This document shows positions 1-11,600 of a DNA stretch of 64,000 bases, piece by piece. Position numbers and translations under genes: made by a program. The notes under the pieces were generated by a model that saw nothing but the letters and a program-made list of their open reading frames with translations, had not been told where the DNA came from and did not search any database. This DNA comes from Closterium sp. NIES-65 (lineage: Eukaryota; Streptophyta; Zygnematophyceae; Desmidiales; Closteriaceae): assembly GCA_948144175.1 (NCBI GenBank), contig CANXME010002414.1, positions 1 through 64,000 of the forward strand, given 5' to 3'. Numbering within the stretch: the stretch's first letter is position 1; each line of letters begins with the position of its first letter.

Positions 1-1
1 C

Positions 2-3000
2 CCCACAAGCAGAGCGCTTGAGATGGTGAAGGCTATCATTGGGGAGCAAGGCAAGGTGTACCGAGGGGGGTATGAGGAGATAGTTCTCTCCACGCATGCC
101 CTGCAGCAGGTGGGCGCGGTTCTTGAGTCCATCATATAGTAGATCTGTATCCTGCGGCAGGTGAGTCTTTGTTGAGCCTCTGGTATCTTGAGCAACAGCC
201 TCAGTCTTTCTTGAGACTTAACTGGTACTGTAAACAGGGTGAGTGTTGAGTCAACTCCTCAGTCAACTGTGCTTAAGCCTCTGGTATCAGGATTCAGGAG
301 AGCGGAGCAGTACTGTAAGCAGGTCTATGCGTTTTGCATATTCTCATGCTCATTATTGCATTTGTGGTGTCCTAGAAACACTCCTTCACTCCTCGCCTCC
401 CTCCTCCCCTTCTCCCCCCATCAGGTGGCAGTAGCCTCGGATCACACCCATCTGTGGCACGCGGTGCAGCAGCCATTCTTTGTCTTCACGCCCTGCCAGA
501 GTACAGCCTTCCCCAAGTAAGCCCTGCCCCAGCACCGCCTCCCCCAAGTAAGCCCTACCTCAGCACCGCCTCCCCCAAGTACCCGTCACGTAGTGTGTCA
601 CCCTTTCCTAGTTAAGCTTACCTTAATGACTAGCTTCCACGCGCTTCACCTCTCTTACTGGTCTTTTTCAACCCGCCTGCCTCTCTGTCCCCCTGCCTGC
701 CTCTCTGTCCCCCTGCCTGCCTCTGTGCCCACATGCCTGCCTCTGTGCCCACATGCCTGCCTCTGTGCCCACATGCCTGCCTCTGTGCCCACATGCCTGC
801 CTCTGTGCCCACATGCCTGCCTCTGTGCCCACATGCCTGCCTCTGTGCCCACATGCCTGCCTCTGTGCCCACATGCCTGCCTCTCTGCCCACGTGCCTGC
901 CTCTGCCTCCATCCCCGCCTCTCCCCCCATGACTGCAGCAAGACACTCAACGGCACTCGACTCGCCCTCTTGACCAGGTGTGTCGCCGCCCTCTGTTCAA
1001 AGGCTCCTGCTTCCTCTGACCTGCTCTACCCACCTCTTTCAGTCGCACTCTTCCCTTCCTCATACAAGGCCACCAGAGAATACGGCCCACCTCCTGCTTG
1101 TTCTTTTCAGTCAGAGGCATCTCCAAGTGTCCCCACTATAAACTGCGGTGTCTCCGTGTGTATCCCCTTTCAGGCCCTATGGTGCCCAGCTTCCCATCAA
1201 GCTGATGCATTGTAAGTCAAATCAAGAGTTACTTGCGCCGTGATGAAGCCCTACTCTCCCCCTCTTCCCCTCCCCCCCCCCCCTTCGCCTCTTCCTCCTT
1301 CCACTTGCCGTGCATCCCCCCACAGGCCGTACGGAGTGGAGTTTCTGATCGAAACGGTGCTCATGCCCCATAGGTGGAACGAGTTTGATGCTGAGATGGC
1401 GGCTTCTTGGAAGGTTCGCTCCTACTCCCAGCCCAGCCATGGCTTTCTCTCGTACTTACGTGTGTTGAACCATTCTATCAGCGTGTGTATCCCGTCCTCT
1501 TCGCTTCCTTACTCTGTGTTCCTTACACCTTGCTTGCTCTCAATTTCGCGGCCTTCACGGTTCACTGTGTCCCTCACCTCTATTGCTGCGTCCAACCGGC
1601 CCTCTCCCATCAGGCCGTCTGCCTGGCAGTGGCGAACACGCCTCTCCGCGACTCTGACCTTCCCGCCTATCGCAAGGCCGTGCAGGACAGCATTCTCAGA
1701 ATGGCATACTACTGGTATGCTCAAGTGAAGCGTTCAGTACTGCCTATTACTAGTATGGCGACCCATTCATCCAACCATCCATCTATTCATCCGTCTTTCC
1801 TTCCATCCATCCATCCACCCACCCACCCATCCACCCAATCACCCGTTATCACCCTCAAGGTGCAACGTCATGCCCGATATGGCCATGTCATCCTCCTCAC
1901 CTCACCACACCCTGCTCTAATCTCTCTCACTCTCCCCCAATAACTCTCCCCCGAGTCCTTCCAATACGTCTCTCCCCCCTTACCCCCCATACCCCCCCCC
2001 CCACCCCCCTCAGGTACAACTTCATGCCCTTGGCGCGCGGCAAGGCCATGACAGGCCATGTCGTCACCCTCGATCCCCTCAGATTCCTCTCCCCTCTCTC
2101 CCTCTACCTATCTCCCCCTCATCCTTCCTGTCTTCGGACCCCCAACCCTCATCAAGTACAACTTCATGCCCTTGGTGTGCGGCACAGCTATGACAGGCCA
2201 CGTCATCGCTCTCGGCCTGCTCCTCTACCTATCTCCCCCAACCCCCCCTACGTCTCTTCCTCCCTGTCCCCATACCCCCCCCCCCCCCACCCCCTTCAGG
2301 TACAACTTCATGCCCTTGGCGCGCGGCACGACCATGACAGGCCATGTCGTCATGCTCGGTCTGCTCCAACCTCTCTCGCTCTCCACGCATAGCCCTCTCC
2401 GTCCTGTCCTCATGCCCCCATACCCCCCCTACCCCCCACACCACCCCCCTCAGGTACAACTTCATGCCATTGGCGCGCGGCACGGCCATGACGGGCCATG
2501 TCATCACGCTCGGTCTGCTCCCTAACCTAATACTCTCTCCCTCTCCGCGCATACTCCCACCCCCCCCTCAGGTACAACTTCATGCCCTTGGCACGCGGCA
2601 CAGCCATGACAGGCCACGTCATCACGCTCGGTCTGCTCCTCGCCATCGACCTGCACGCCTCCCAGCCCATCCCCCCTAACGTCCAGGTGCAGTGAACCTT
2701 GACGGTTGGTAGTACTAGTAGTCGACTTGATTGCAAAGCCACAGCCATGACAGGCCATGTCGTCACGCTCTGTGCTCCTCGCCATCGACCTGCACGCCTC
2801 CCAGCCCATCCCCCCTAGTGTCCAGGTGCGGTGCTGTGAGCCTTGATGAATGGTAGTTGCAGTCCAGTGCGATAGCCACAGCCATGACAGGCCATGTCGT
2901 CACGCTCGGCCTGCTCCTCGCCATCGACCTCCACGCCTCCAAACCCATTCCCCCTGCCGTCCAGGTGCACTGAACCTTGATGGCTGGTAGTGGTCGACTT

Positions 3001-4597
3001 GGGTGCCGAAGCCGCAGCTGGTTGGACTGCATGCATGCGTGTAAGACAGAGATGACTTTTGAGTCGACTCAAATGCCGAAGCCGCAGGTGGACTGCATGC
3101 ATGCGTGCGTGTAAGACAGAGGGGCTTTGGGGTTTGAGATGCATGCTTGATTTGAAGAATTGCCACAACTCACCCCGCTTGTCCTTCCTTCCCTTCCCTG
3201 CATAAGTGCCTCATTAACTCTCCATCCCCACTGTGCAGGTGGACTGGGAGTCCATCCTGTGCCCCTCAGCCGCTCTCTTCCTCCGCTCCGTCTCCTCCTG
3301 GCTCTACCCTTCTCTCAACCATGAGCCGCGCCTGAAGGAGCTTCTGAGTGTTGAAGATGCATTCCCTTCCCTGGGTGACGTGGTGGAAGTGCTTAGTGCT
3401 GCGGTGGGGGAGGAGGGAGAGGAGATTGGAAAGGAGAGGGGAGAGGATGCGGGTGAAGAGGGGGGAAAGGAGGGGGGAATGCACGGGAGAGAGGAAGGGG
3501 GAGAGGAGGAAAGACGAGGAAGCAGGGGTGGAAAGCAACGGCGTGGAGGGGCGTTGGAAGGAAGGGATTTGGTGTCAGGAGACGAGTTTAGTGAAGGGTC
3601 AAGCAGTGGGAGTAAGCAGATGGATGGGGTGCGTGAGAAGGAATTGGAAGGAAATGTGGCTGAGGTTAAGGCTAAGGGTGGGGAGGAGAGTGAGTCTGGG
3701 GAGAGGGAGGAGAGTGAGGGTGGGAAGAGGGGACGGAGAGGGGGACGCAGGGCACAGAGGGAGAAGGAAAGAAGGGAGAGGGAAGAGCGGTTGCGAGAGG
3801 AGAAGAGAGCAAGCGAAGGGAAAGGGGAGGAGCGAGTTAGTGAAGCCAGAACCGAGGGGAAAGAGGGGACGCAGGAGCTAGAGGAGGAGGCTGAGAGTGA
3901 GGGAGGTGGGATAGGAGGCAAAGGGAGAGGGTTGGCAGGCGGTGATAGGGAGAGGGGAGGGGAGTCAGATGAGGACGATAGGGCAGGAGACCGAGGTGGT
4001 GAGACAGCAGACCGAGGTGGTGAGACAGCAGTGGAGGAAGGGATGGAGAAGAGGGGGAGGAGAGGGAGGGGGCGGAGAGAGGAGAGGAGACTGAGGAGGG
4101 AGAAAGGGGAGGAACGAGAGGAAGAGGGGAGTGGTGTGGAGGAGCATGAGAACAAGGCAAAGGGCAAGGGGGACGTAAAGGTAATCACTGCGGGCACATC
4201 TACTATCAAGGACAATGAGAAGGACGTGGAGAGGGAGAAGGAGAGGGAGAAGGAGAAGGAGAAAGAGAGGGAGAAGGAGAAGGAGAGGGAGAAGGAGAAG
4301 GAGAAAGAGAGGGAGAAGGAGAAGGAGAGGGAGAGGGAGAAGAAGGAGAGGGAGAAGAAGGAGAAGGGACACAAGAGAGAGAAGATGGTAAAGGAGAAGG
4401 GAGAACAAGAGATGGCGGCAGCTGCAGAGTCCAGGCGGAATTCAGCCAAGGGGAGAGCTGGTGCCCGTCCAAAGAAGCGGTGGGGCAGCGATGTGACTCT
4501 CGAAGCAGCAGTGGGGCTGGTGAGTGGCAGTGGGGGGGTGAGTGGCAGTGGGGCTGGTGAGTGGCAGTGGGGGGGTGAGTGGCAGTGGGGCTGGTGA
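2..4597 (+). CDS. SRFR1-like protein, copy A (5' end outside window)
   Basis: This is the C-terminal half of a protein resembling plant SUPPRESSOR OF rps4-RLD1 (SRFR1), a TPR protein that restrains immune signalling in Arabidopsis; its role in an alga is unknown. Visible exons: 2-109, 425-516, 1326-1413, 1614-1714, 2572-2686 and 3239 onward, with phases that agree. Recognisable pieces are WHAVQQPFFV, HRWNEFDAEMAASW, LRMAYYWYNFMPLARG and VDWESILCPS...SSWLYPSL, in the family order. Exon lengths 88, 101 and 115 equal those of copy B at 5.6-19.3 kb, so the two are tandem paralogues. The last exon runs on into an unusual Glu/Lys/Arg-rich tail (about 3400-4460, EKEREK repeats) that copy B lacks. 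The exon may stop at a donor at 4519 rather than at the TGA ending at 4597. A 38-base exon-like piece at 1174-1211 does not fit the phase and is probably a decayed copy of the 1326 exon. Family call firm; 3' end uncertain. Confidence 0.8.
500..586 (+). repeat. Tandem donor-edge repeat after exon 425-516
   Basis: The 3' end of the exon plus its donor (CCCCAA|GTAAGCC) recurs about every 31 bases, giving potential donors at 517 and 548 and a weaker one (GTACCC) near 579. The unit is not a multiple of three, so choice of donor would change the frame. Confidence 0.6.
715..900. repeat. 20-bp minisatellite in intron
   Basis: About nine near-identical 20-base units containing TGCCTGCCTCTGTGCCCACA lie in the copy A intron 517-1325. 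All six frames stay open across the array because of its composition, not because it codes. The rest of this intron (586-714, 900-1173) shows nothing I can name. Confidence 0.85.
2014..2964 (+). repeat. Array of copies of the YNFMPLARG exon
   Basis: The intact 115-base exon (2572-2686) is preceded by four copies of its 5' part starting at 2014, 2157, 2300 and 2454, each beginning TACAACTTCATGCC, three of them after CAG. It is followed by two copies of its 3' part, about 2744-2826 and 2879-2964, each ending GTCCAG|GTG. Upstream copies keep the acceptor side and lose the donor side; downstream copies do the reverse. Only the exon at 2572 has both edges with matching phase. Confidence 0.85.
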
Positions 4598-4890
4598 GTG
4601 GCAGTGGGGGGGTGAGTAGCAGTGGGGCTGGTGAGTGGCAGTGGGGTTGGTGAGTGGCAGTGGGGTTGGTGAGTGGCAGTGGGGTTGGTGAGTGGCAGTG
4701 GGGTTGGTGAGTGGCAGTGGGGTTGGTGAGTGGCAGTGGGGGGGTGAGTGGCAGTGGGGGGGTGAGTGGCAGTGGGGGGGTGAGTGGCAGTGGGGGGGTG
4801 AGTGGCAGTGGGGGGGTGAGTGGCAGTGGGGGGGTGAGTGGCAGTGGGGGGGTGAGTGGCAGTGGGGGGGTGAGTGGCAGTGGGGCGGTG
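4519..4890 (+). repeat. 17-18 bp donor-like minisatellite
   Basis: More than 20 units of GTGAGTGGCAGTGGGG with small variants. Each starts with a consensus 5' splice-site core (G|GTGAGT). The array begins exactly where the last recognisable coding exon of copy A could end (…GGGGCTG|GTGAGT). Confidence 0.85.
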
Positions 4891-5042
4891 AGCAACACAG
4901 CTGGGTCACTTATAGGAGTTCTCAAAGGGGGTTGCTTGCAGGCATTAAGAAGTTTAAGCAGTTTATGCTACACGTCCTTGTGCACAAAAATCACCTCATC
5001 TCATCTCATGTCTAATTCCTCAAACCTCATCGTTGCTTTCCA

Positions 5043-5397
5043 ACTGCATTCTGTCACACACACGGTCGAAAGCATTGAGGTGACTTTTGAGTCGACTCAA
5101 AAGTCAACTGCATTCTGTCACACACACGGTCGAAAGCATTGAGGTGACTTTTGAGTCGACTCAAAAGTCAACTGCATTCTGTCACACACACGGTCGAAAG
5201 CATTGAGGTGACTTTTGAGTCGACTCAAAAGTCAACTGCATTCTGTCACACACACGGTCGAAAGCATTGAGGTGACTTTTGAGTCGACTCAAAAGTCAAC
5301 TGCATTCTGTCACACACACGGTCGAAAGCATTGAGGTGACTTTTGAGTCGACTCAAAAGTCAACTGCATTCTGTCACACACACGGTCGAAAGCATTG
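5043..5397. repeat. 64-bp tandem array carrying a 24-bp palindrome in each unit
   Basis: Unit starts fall at 5043, 5107, 5171, 5235, 5299 and 5363, a strict 64-base period. Five units contain a perfect 24-base palindrome with core TTTTGAGTCGACTCAAAA (5082-5105, 5146-5169, 5210-5233, 5274-5297, 5338-5361). Units are nearly identical, so there are no variable spacers. The array sits just upstream of the first recognised exon of SRFR1 copy B. The stretch 4890-5043 holds nothing recognisable. Confidence 0.93.
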
Positions 5398-5513
5398 CCG
5401 CATTTCCACTTCCCTGCACTCTTATTCCACACTGCTTGATAATTCCCTTGCTTCACTGCGTTTCCCTTGTCCTTCATTTCCGTTACCTCACGCGTCCTGT
5501 CAGGCTCAAGCAG

Positions 5514-5545
5514 GCAACTACGAGGCTGCAATTGAAGCGTGTGCT
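5514..5545 (+). repeat. Upstream copy of the first copy B exon
   Basis: After CCTGTCAG the sequence repeats the AQAGNYEAAIEA coding segment found at 5639-5683, then diverges before a donor. It is an acceptor-side exon copy. The segment 5700-5900 between this and the next exon is a TTCCC-rich simple repeat, and 5900-6150 shows nothing recognisable apart from an acceptor-side copy of the next exon at 6151-6205. Confidence 0.7.
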
Positions 5546-5638
5546 TCCCTGCACTCCTCTTCCACACGGCTTGATGATTCCCTTACTTCACTGCGTTTCC
5601 CTTGACCCTCATATTCATTGCCTCGTGCTTCCTGTCAG

Positions 5639-8600
5639 GCGCAAGCAGGCAACTACGAGGCTGCAATTGAAGCATTTGCACAGGTTACCTTCCCTCCCCT
5701 CTCCTTTCCTCCCTGCCACTTCGCCTCCCTCTCCTTCCCTTTCCATTCCCATTTCCCATTCCTGCCGTTCCCTTTCCCTTCCCTTCCCGTTCCCTTCCCT
5801 CCCCCTCCCTTCCCTTTCCCTTCCGTTCCCTTCCCTTCTTTTTCCTTCCCTTCCTCTTCCCTTCCCTTCCCTTCCCTTCCCTCCATTCCCTGCGCACTGT
5901 CTTGTCTCTCGATCCGTCTTCACACAAGTCATGTGCATGTTATCCTCATTACAGCAGTCTTCAACAGCATCTCTAACCCTCAGTTGTCTATGCCGTCTTG
6001 TATTTTCAACCTGACATTTCTCTTCTCGAGCTTTACTTTAGCGTGGCTGACAGTTAACAGTTTCATCAGCAAGAATCCATCGATATTCTGAAGTAGCCCT
6101 CCTCACCTTCCCCCTGCCGCTCCCCTCCTCTGTACATTGAATCCCACCAGCTGGAGGAGCAGGGAGAGGAGGAGTTGGCAGGGCTGCTGGCATGTAGGGG
6201 CCATTGCTGCCCCCTCATATCCTCCCCTCACTTCCTCCCCTCACTTCCTCCCCTCACCTGCTCCCCGACTTGCTGTCCTCCCCTCCAATGCCACCAGCTG
6301 GAGGAGCAGGGCGAGGAGGAGTCTGCAGGGCTGCTGGCGTGGAGGGGGGCGGCCAACTCCCTCACAGGCCGCCACACGCAGGCCATCACTGACCTCACCA
6401 AGGTATGTGACTGCAGCGAGGTGACTGCTTAGGATATTGACATCACTGACCTCACCAAGGTATGTGACTGCAGCGAGGTGACTGCTTAGGATATTGACAT
6501 CACTGACCTCACCAAGGTGCGACACTGACCTCACCAAGGTGCGACAATGACCTCACCAAGGTGCGACTCTGACCTCACCAAGGTGCGACACTGACCTCAC
6601 CAAGGTGCGACACTGACCTCACCAAGGTGCGACACTGACCTCACCAAGGTGCGACACTGACCTCACCAAGGTGCGACACTGACCTCACCAAGGTGCGACA
6701 CTGACCTCACCAAGGTGCGTCACCGACCTCACCAAGGTGCGACACCGACCTCACCAAGGTGCGACACTGACCTCACCAAGGTGCGACTCTGACCTCACCA
6801 AGGTGCGACTCTGACCTCACCAAGGTGCGACACTGACCTCACCAAGGTGCGACACTGACCTCACCAAGGTGCGACACTGACCTCACCAAGGTGCGTCACC
6901 GACCTCACCAAGGTGCGACACCGACCTCACCAAGGTGCATCACTGTAGAAAGGCAACACTTGTACCGCTCCGCTCCTCTCCTCTTACCATGCCAAGCCTC
7001 GCCCATCCATACTTAACTCCGCTTGCCTTTCTTGCTCTGCTCTTGGGCTGGACGTGCCATTTTTCAGGCCTTGAAGATCATTCCATCGGATCTGCCCATC
7101 CACCAGCAACTGCTGCAGCACCGCGCCGTCTCTCACCTCAGGCTGCAACGGTTCTCTGAGGTCAGGCTGGGTGGGGCTGTGATGTGCATAAGGGAGCAGA
7201 GGGGTTGGAGAGCAGGTGTGCATGGGGATGCGACGATGAAGGAGCAGAGAGGGGCTGTACTGTACTGTACAGCAGCAGAGGGCAGCAGCAGGAGGGTGTA
7301 CATAGCCAATCTATTTGGTATCAAACACAGCCAAACACAGCCAAACACAGCCAGGACATTATCTGACTCTGCAGCCGCTTCAGCTTTCCAATAGCCCTTC
7401 GTGGGTGTAATAAATTAGTAATCACGCCGGCCACACCTTGCTGCACTCGCCCATCAGTGTAGCTCCTAGCAGGTCAGAAGGAGTCTGTGGTCGTGAGGGC
7501 AGTGAGTTCCACTGTGTCCGATGCGTACTGCTATGTGCGACGCGTGTGTGCAACCCATCCCACCCATCCCATGCTGCTGTGTGCCATGCATGTGTGCAAC
7601 CCATGCCATGCCACGCCATGCCATGCCATGGTGCTGTGCGGTGGCAGGCTATAGCGGACTGGACTACCATGATTGCTGCCGACCCGAGCAATGTCGCTGC
7701 CATTCGTGAGAGAGGTGAGTCGTTGAAACAGCAGAACCATATGTCATGCTGGCTTACAGAAATCCCGACAGTATCTGAACCATTCACACACGCCATGCAA
7801 TGCACTTATGCCGTGCTTTCACGGTATGTGTGCACCCATCTTATCCACCCGCTGTCCCATGCACCCATCCATCTTATTTCATGCATCCCATCTCATCCAC
7901 CACCACCCATGCCATCCAATGCACCACCCATGCCATCCCATGCAACCCCCCACCCACCCATCCCTACGTGGCAGGCATGGCTCGTGTGAACAGCAGGGCT
8001 TTCAAGGACGCCATTCCGGACCTCACCACCGCACTGCACCACTCTCCACACGAGCACACCCTCCGCCTCTTCCTGGTACATTACATCTCCCAAGGACCCA
8101 TGGCATGGCATGGCATAGCATGGCATGGCATAGCATGGCATGGCATCGCAGGCAGGGCATGCATTGCAGGCTATTGCATCTCCCAAGGACCCATAGCATG
8201 GCGTGGCGTGGCATGGCATAGCATGGCATGGTGTGGCGTGGCATGGCATGGAGCGGAGCATCCTGCTGCTCTGTGCGGAGTGCTGAGTCCTGACTGGTTG
8301 GTGGGAGTTTTATCCCACCCCACCCCACCCCACCCCACCCCACTGCCCAAGGGCAACACACTAGTATCCACATGGGAATGCAGTTGGAGGCAGCTTTTGA
8401 TCCACCCCTAAAGCCCCCGCTTCCCCAGGGCTACACGCTATCCCACATGGGGTGTAAGTGGGAGGTGTAGCAGGCTGTGGTGCAAGCGGAACCACAGCGG
8501 GGAAAAGGGGGGAGAGATCCTAACCACTTCTCTCCTCCCTTGCACGTTCTCGCTTCCCCGCTTCCTCAGGGCAACACATTGTACCACATGGGGCGACGGT

Positions 8601-11600
8601 CAGAGTCAGCGGCAACGCCGCAGGTGGTGGTGCGTGCGGATCCACAAAAGGTGTAGGGGATGGTGACCCACTTACTTACTCTTCTCTCCTTCCTTGCACC
8701 CTCCCACCAAACCCTCTCCCCCCTCCCGCCAAATCCTCAGGGCAACGCCTTATACCACATGGGGCGATGGTCCGAAGCAGCAGCAGCGGGGGGAGGCGTG
8801 GCGCGTGCTCACTTCTCTCCCTACTGTTATCATTCCCCTCTGCTCTTCCCCAGGGCAACGCCTTATACTACATGGGGCGGCGGTCAGAGGCAGCAGCAGC
8901 GCTGCAGGCCGTGGTGCGTGCAGAGCCGCAGCGGGGGGGGGGCGTGGCGCGTGCTCACTTCTCTCAACTGTTATCATCCCCCTCCCACCTAATCTTCAGG
9001 GCAACGCCTTGTACCACATGGGCCGCCGGTCAGAGGCAGCAGCAGCGCTGCAGACCGTGGTGCAAGCAGAGCCGCAGCGGGGGGAGGCGTGGCGCGTGCT
9101 GGGGGACGTGCGGAGGGACATGGGGGAAGTGGGGGAGGCGGAGAGGTGCTATGAGCATGCGCTTAAAGAGTTCCCCAGGTGAGGTGCTATGGGCATGCGC
9201 TCAAGGCGTTCCCCAGGTGAGGTGCTATGGGCATGCGCTCAAGGCGTTCCCCAGGTGAGGTGCTATGGGCATGCGCTCAAGGCGTTCCCCAGGTGAGGTG
9301 CTATGGGCATGCGCTCAAGGCGTTCCCCAGGTGAGGTGCTATGGGCATGCGCTCAAGGCGTTCCCCAGGTGAGGTGCTATGGGCATGCGCTCAAGGCGTT
9401 CCCCAGGTGAGGTGCTATGGGCATGCGCTCAAGGCGTTCCCCAGGTGAGGTGCTATGGGCATGCGCTCAAGGCGTTCCCCAGGTGAGGTGCTATGGGCAT
9501 GCGCTCAAGGCGTTCCCCAGGTGAGGTGCTATGGGCATGCGCTCAAGGCGTTCCCCAGGTGAGGTGCTATGGGCATGCGCTCAAGGCGTTCCCCAGGTGA
9601 GGTGCTATGGGCATGCGCTCAAGGCGTTTCCCAGGTGAGGTGCTATGGGCATGCGCTCAAGGCGTTCCCCAGGTGAGATGGATGGAGGCATGTAGGCGTG
9701 TGATGGGGAACAGGCGGATGGGCGTGGGGGAGAGGGGAGAAGCGGAGAGGTGCTATGAGAATGCGAGAAGCTCAGGTTCTATGGGTGGAGTCTTGGAGGC
9801 ATGGCGTGTGCTGCAAACGTACGGAGGGATATGGGAGGAGGACAAGGCAGAGAGGTGTTATATGAGAATGTGCTCACTGAATGGCAGGCAGAAGCACAAA
9901 TGAGGGGAGTCTATGTGCTGCATACCTCCTTGCAAAGCCTCTTTGCTCCACCCATTAACTTCCCTCCCAGCAGTCACTTCTTCTCCACCCGCCCTTTCAT
10001 GAATGAACGCCTTGTGTGCTGTGCACCGATGCGCCTTCCCTCCCTCCCCCCCCCCCGTCAACGCATGGTACTTTAGTGATATGCCCACGCTGCACTCGTG
10101 GGTGAAGCTGCTGCAATCCACCGGCAGGCACAGGTGGGTGCAGAGCGGTTCAGATGGGTAGAAGAGGCATGTGCTTGTGAGCCGTCGAGGTGTCATGCAG
10201 TTATTTCTAACATGTTGCTGGTTGTGCTGCCCATGCCACTTTCGCACTGCTGGTTGCGTTGCTGATTTTGCCGCGGATTGTGTCAATCGTTTCTTGTATC
10301 GCCCTTTGTGTCTCAAACGGTCCATTGATATAGGCGGCAGTATACAGGGTTCTCTCTTTGCGCCTCTCTCTCTTGGTGTCTCTCCTTGTGTGCTGCAAGC
10401 CAGGGAGGTAATCAGCCTGATCTCAAAGTACCTCCCCTACCACCCCACTAACGTGGAGCTGCGCTATTGGTTGGCATCATCGCACCACTCCTCGGCTGAC
10501 TTTCCCAAAGCTGTGAGTCGAGCAGTTGATCGCATCAGCAAGTTGAATCCAAGTCATATTGAAATCCCTTTTGAGAATTCTCAACTGTGAGTCGAGTAGT
10601 TGATCGGATCAGCACGTTGAATGCAAGCCAACCGCATCCGCTCTGGCTGGTGCTTTTGAGGCTCTTCCAGTCTAGCCTTGACTCTGGCGTGTTTTTTTTT
10701 TTAGAATTCTCAAAATGTCACCTTGCTTTTGCGACTCTTCCAGTCTAGCCTTTGCTCTGGCGTCTGACATAGCATTACTTTGTTGGTTTAGACGCCATGC
10801 CTTGGGCTGCCATGCCACCTTTCAGACGACTTTTGAGTCGACTCAAAAGTCACCTTGCTCTTGAGGCTCTTCCAGTCTAGCCTTGACTCTGGCTGGCGTC
10901 GGACATAGCATTACTTTGTTGCAGGGCTGCCATGCCACCATTCAGTCGCCTCAAGGCTTGGTCATGGTTTAGCGGTATTACTCAGTTGATCTTCCCTTTG
11001 GGCTTTAGTCACATTTTTTAGGCGCCTCAATTACAAAGGTAACCTAGTGTATCCCCTCACCTCAGCAAGTTTGACAAATGCACCTGCCTGGTTGTGGTGA
11101 TGGTGGCAGGTTGACGCGTATAATCACGTGCTTAAGATGCAGCCACGTGACTACAGCGAGCGCCAGAGCCATGACATGGCATTCTACCAGGTGTGATTGT
11201 ATGGGGAGGAGCCAGCAAATGAGATAGGGTTTTTTTTCTGTGAGATTGCTGCAGCAAGGAGAGCATGTCCGCTGACTCATGCCTGCTGCATGGGTTTGTA
11301 CATGTCTAACTCCCTGCACCCCATACGCCATGTCCAACTCCCTGCACCCCATACGCCATGTCCAACTCCCTGCACCCCATACGCCATGTCTAACTCCCTG
11401 CACCCCATGCGCCATGCCTCCCTGCCTGCACCAATGCTCCATATCTCCCTGCGTGCACCTGCATGGATCACATGACAGAGGGAGGTGGCAATCTACATGG
11501 CAGCATGCATGGAGCAGCCTTTGGACCAATTCAGCTTGGCCCCTGTCTCCCTGCATGTCTCCCTGCGTGCACCTCATGCATGCTGCATGCATGCATCACA

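Noticed and set aside
5043-5397. CRISPR-like array (regular palindromic repeats)
   Set aside because: Units are identical throughout with no variable spacers, the host is eukaryotic, and no cas genes are present. It is a tandem repeat.
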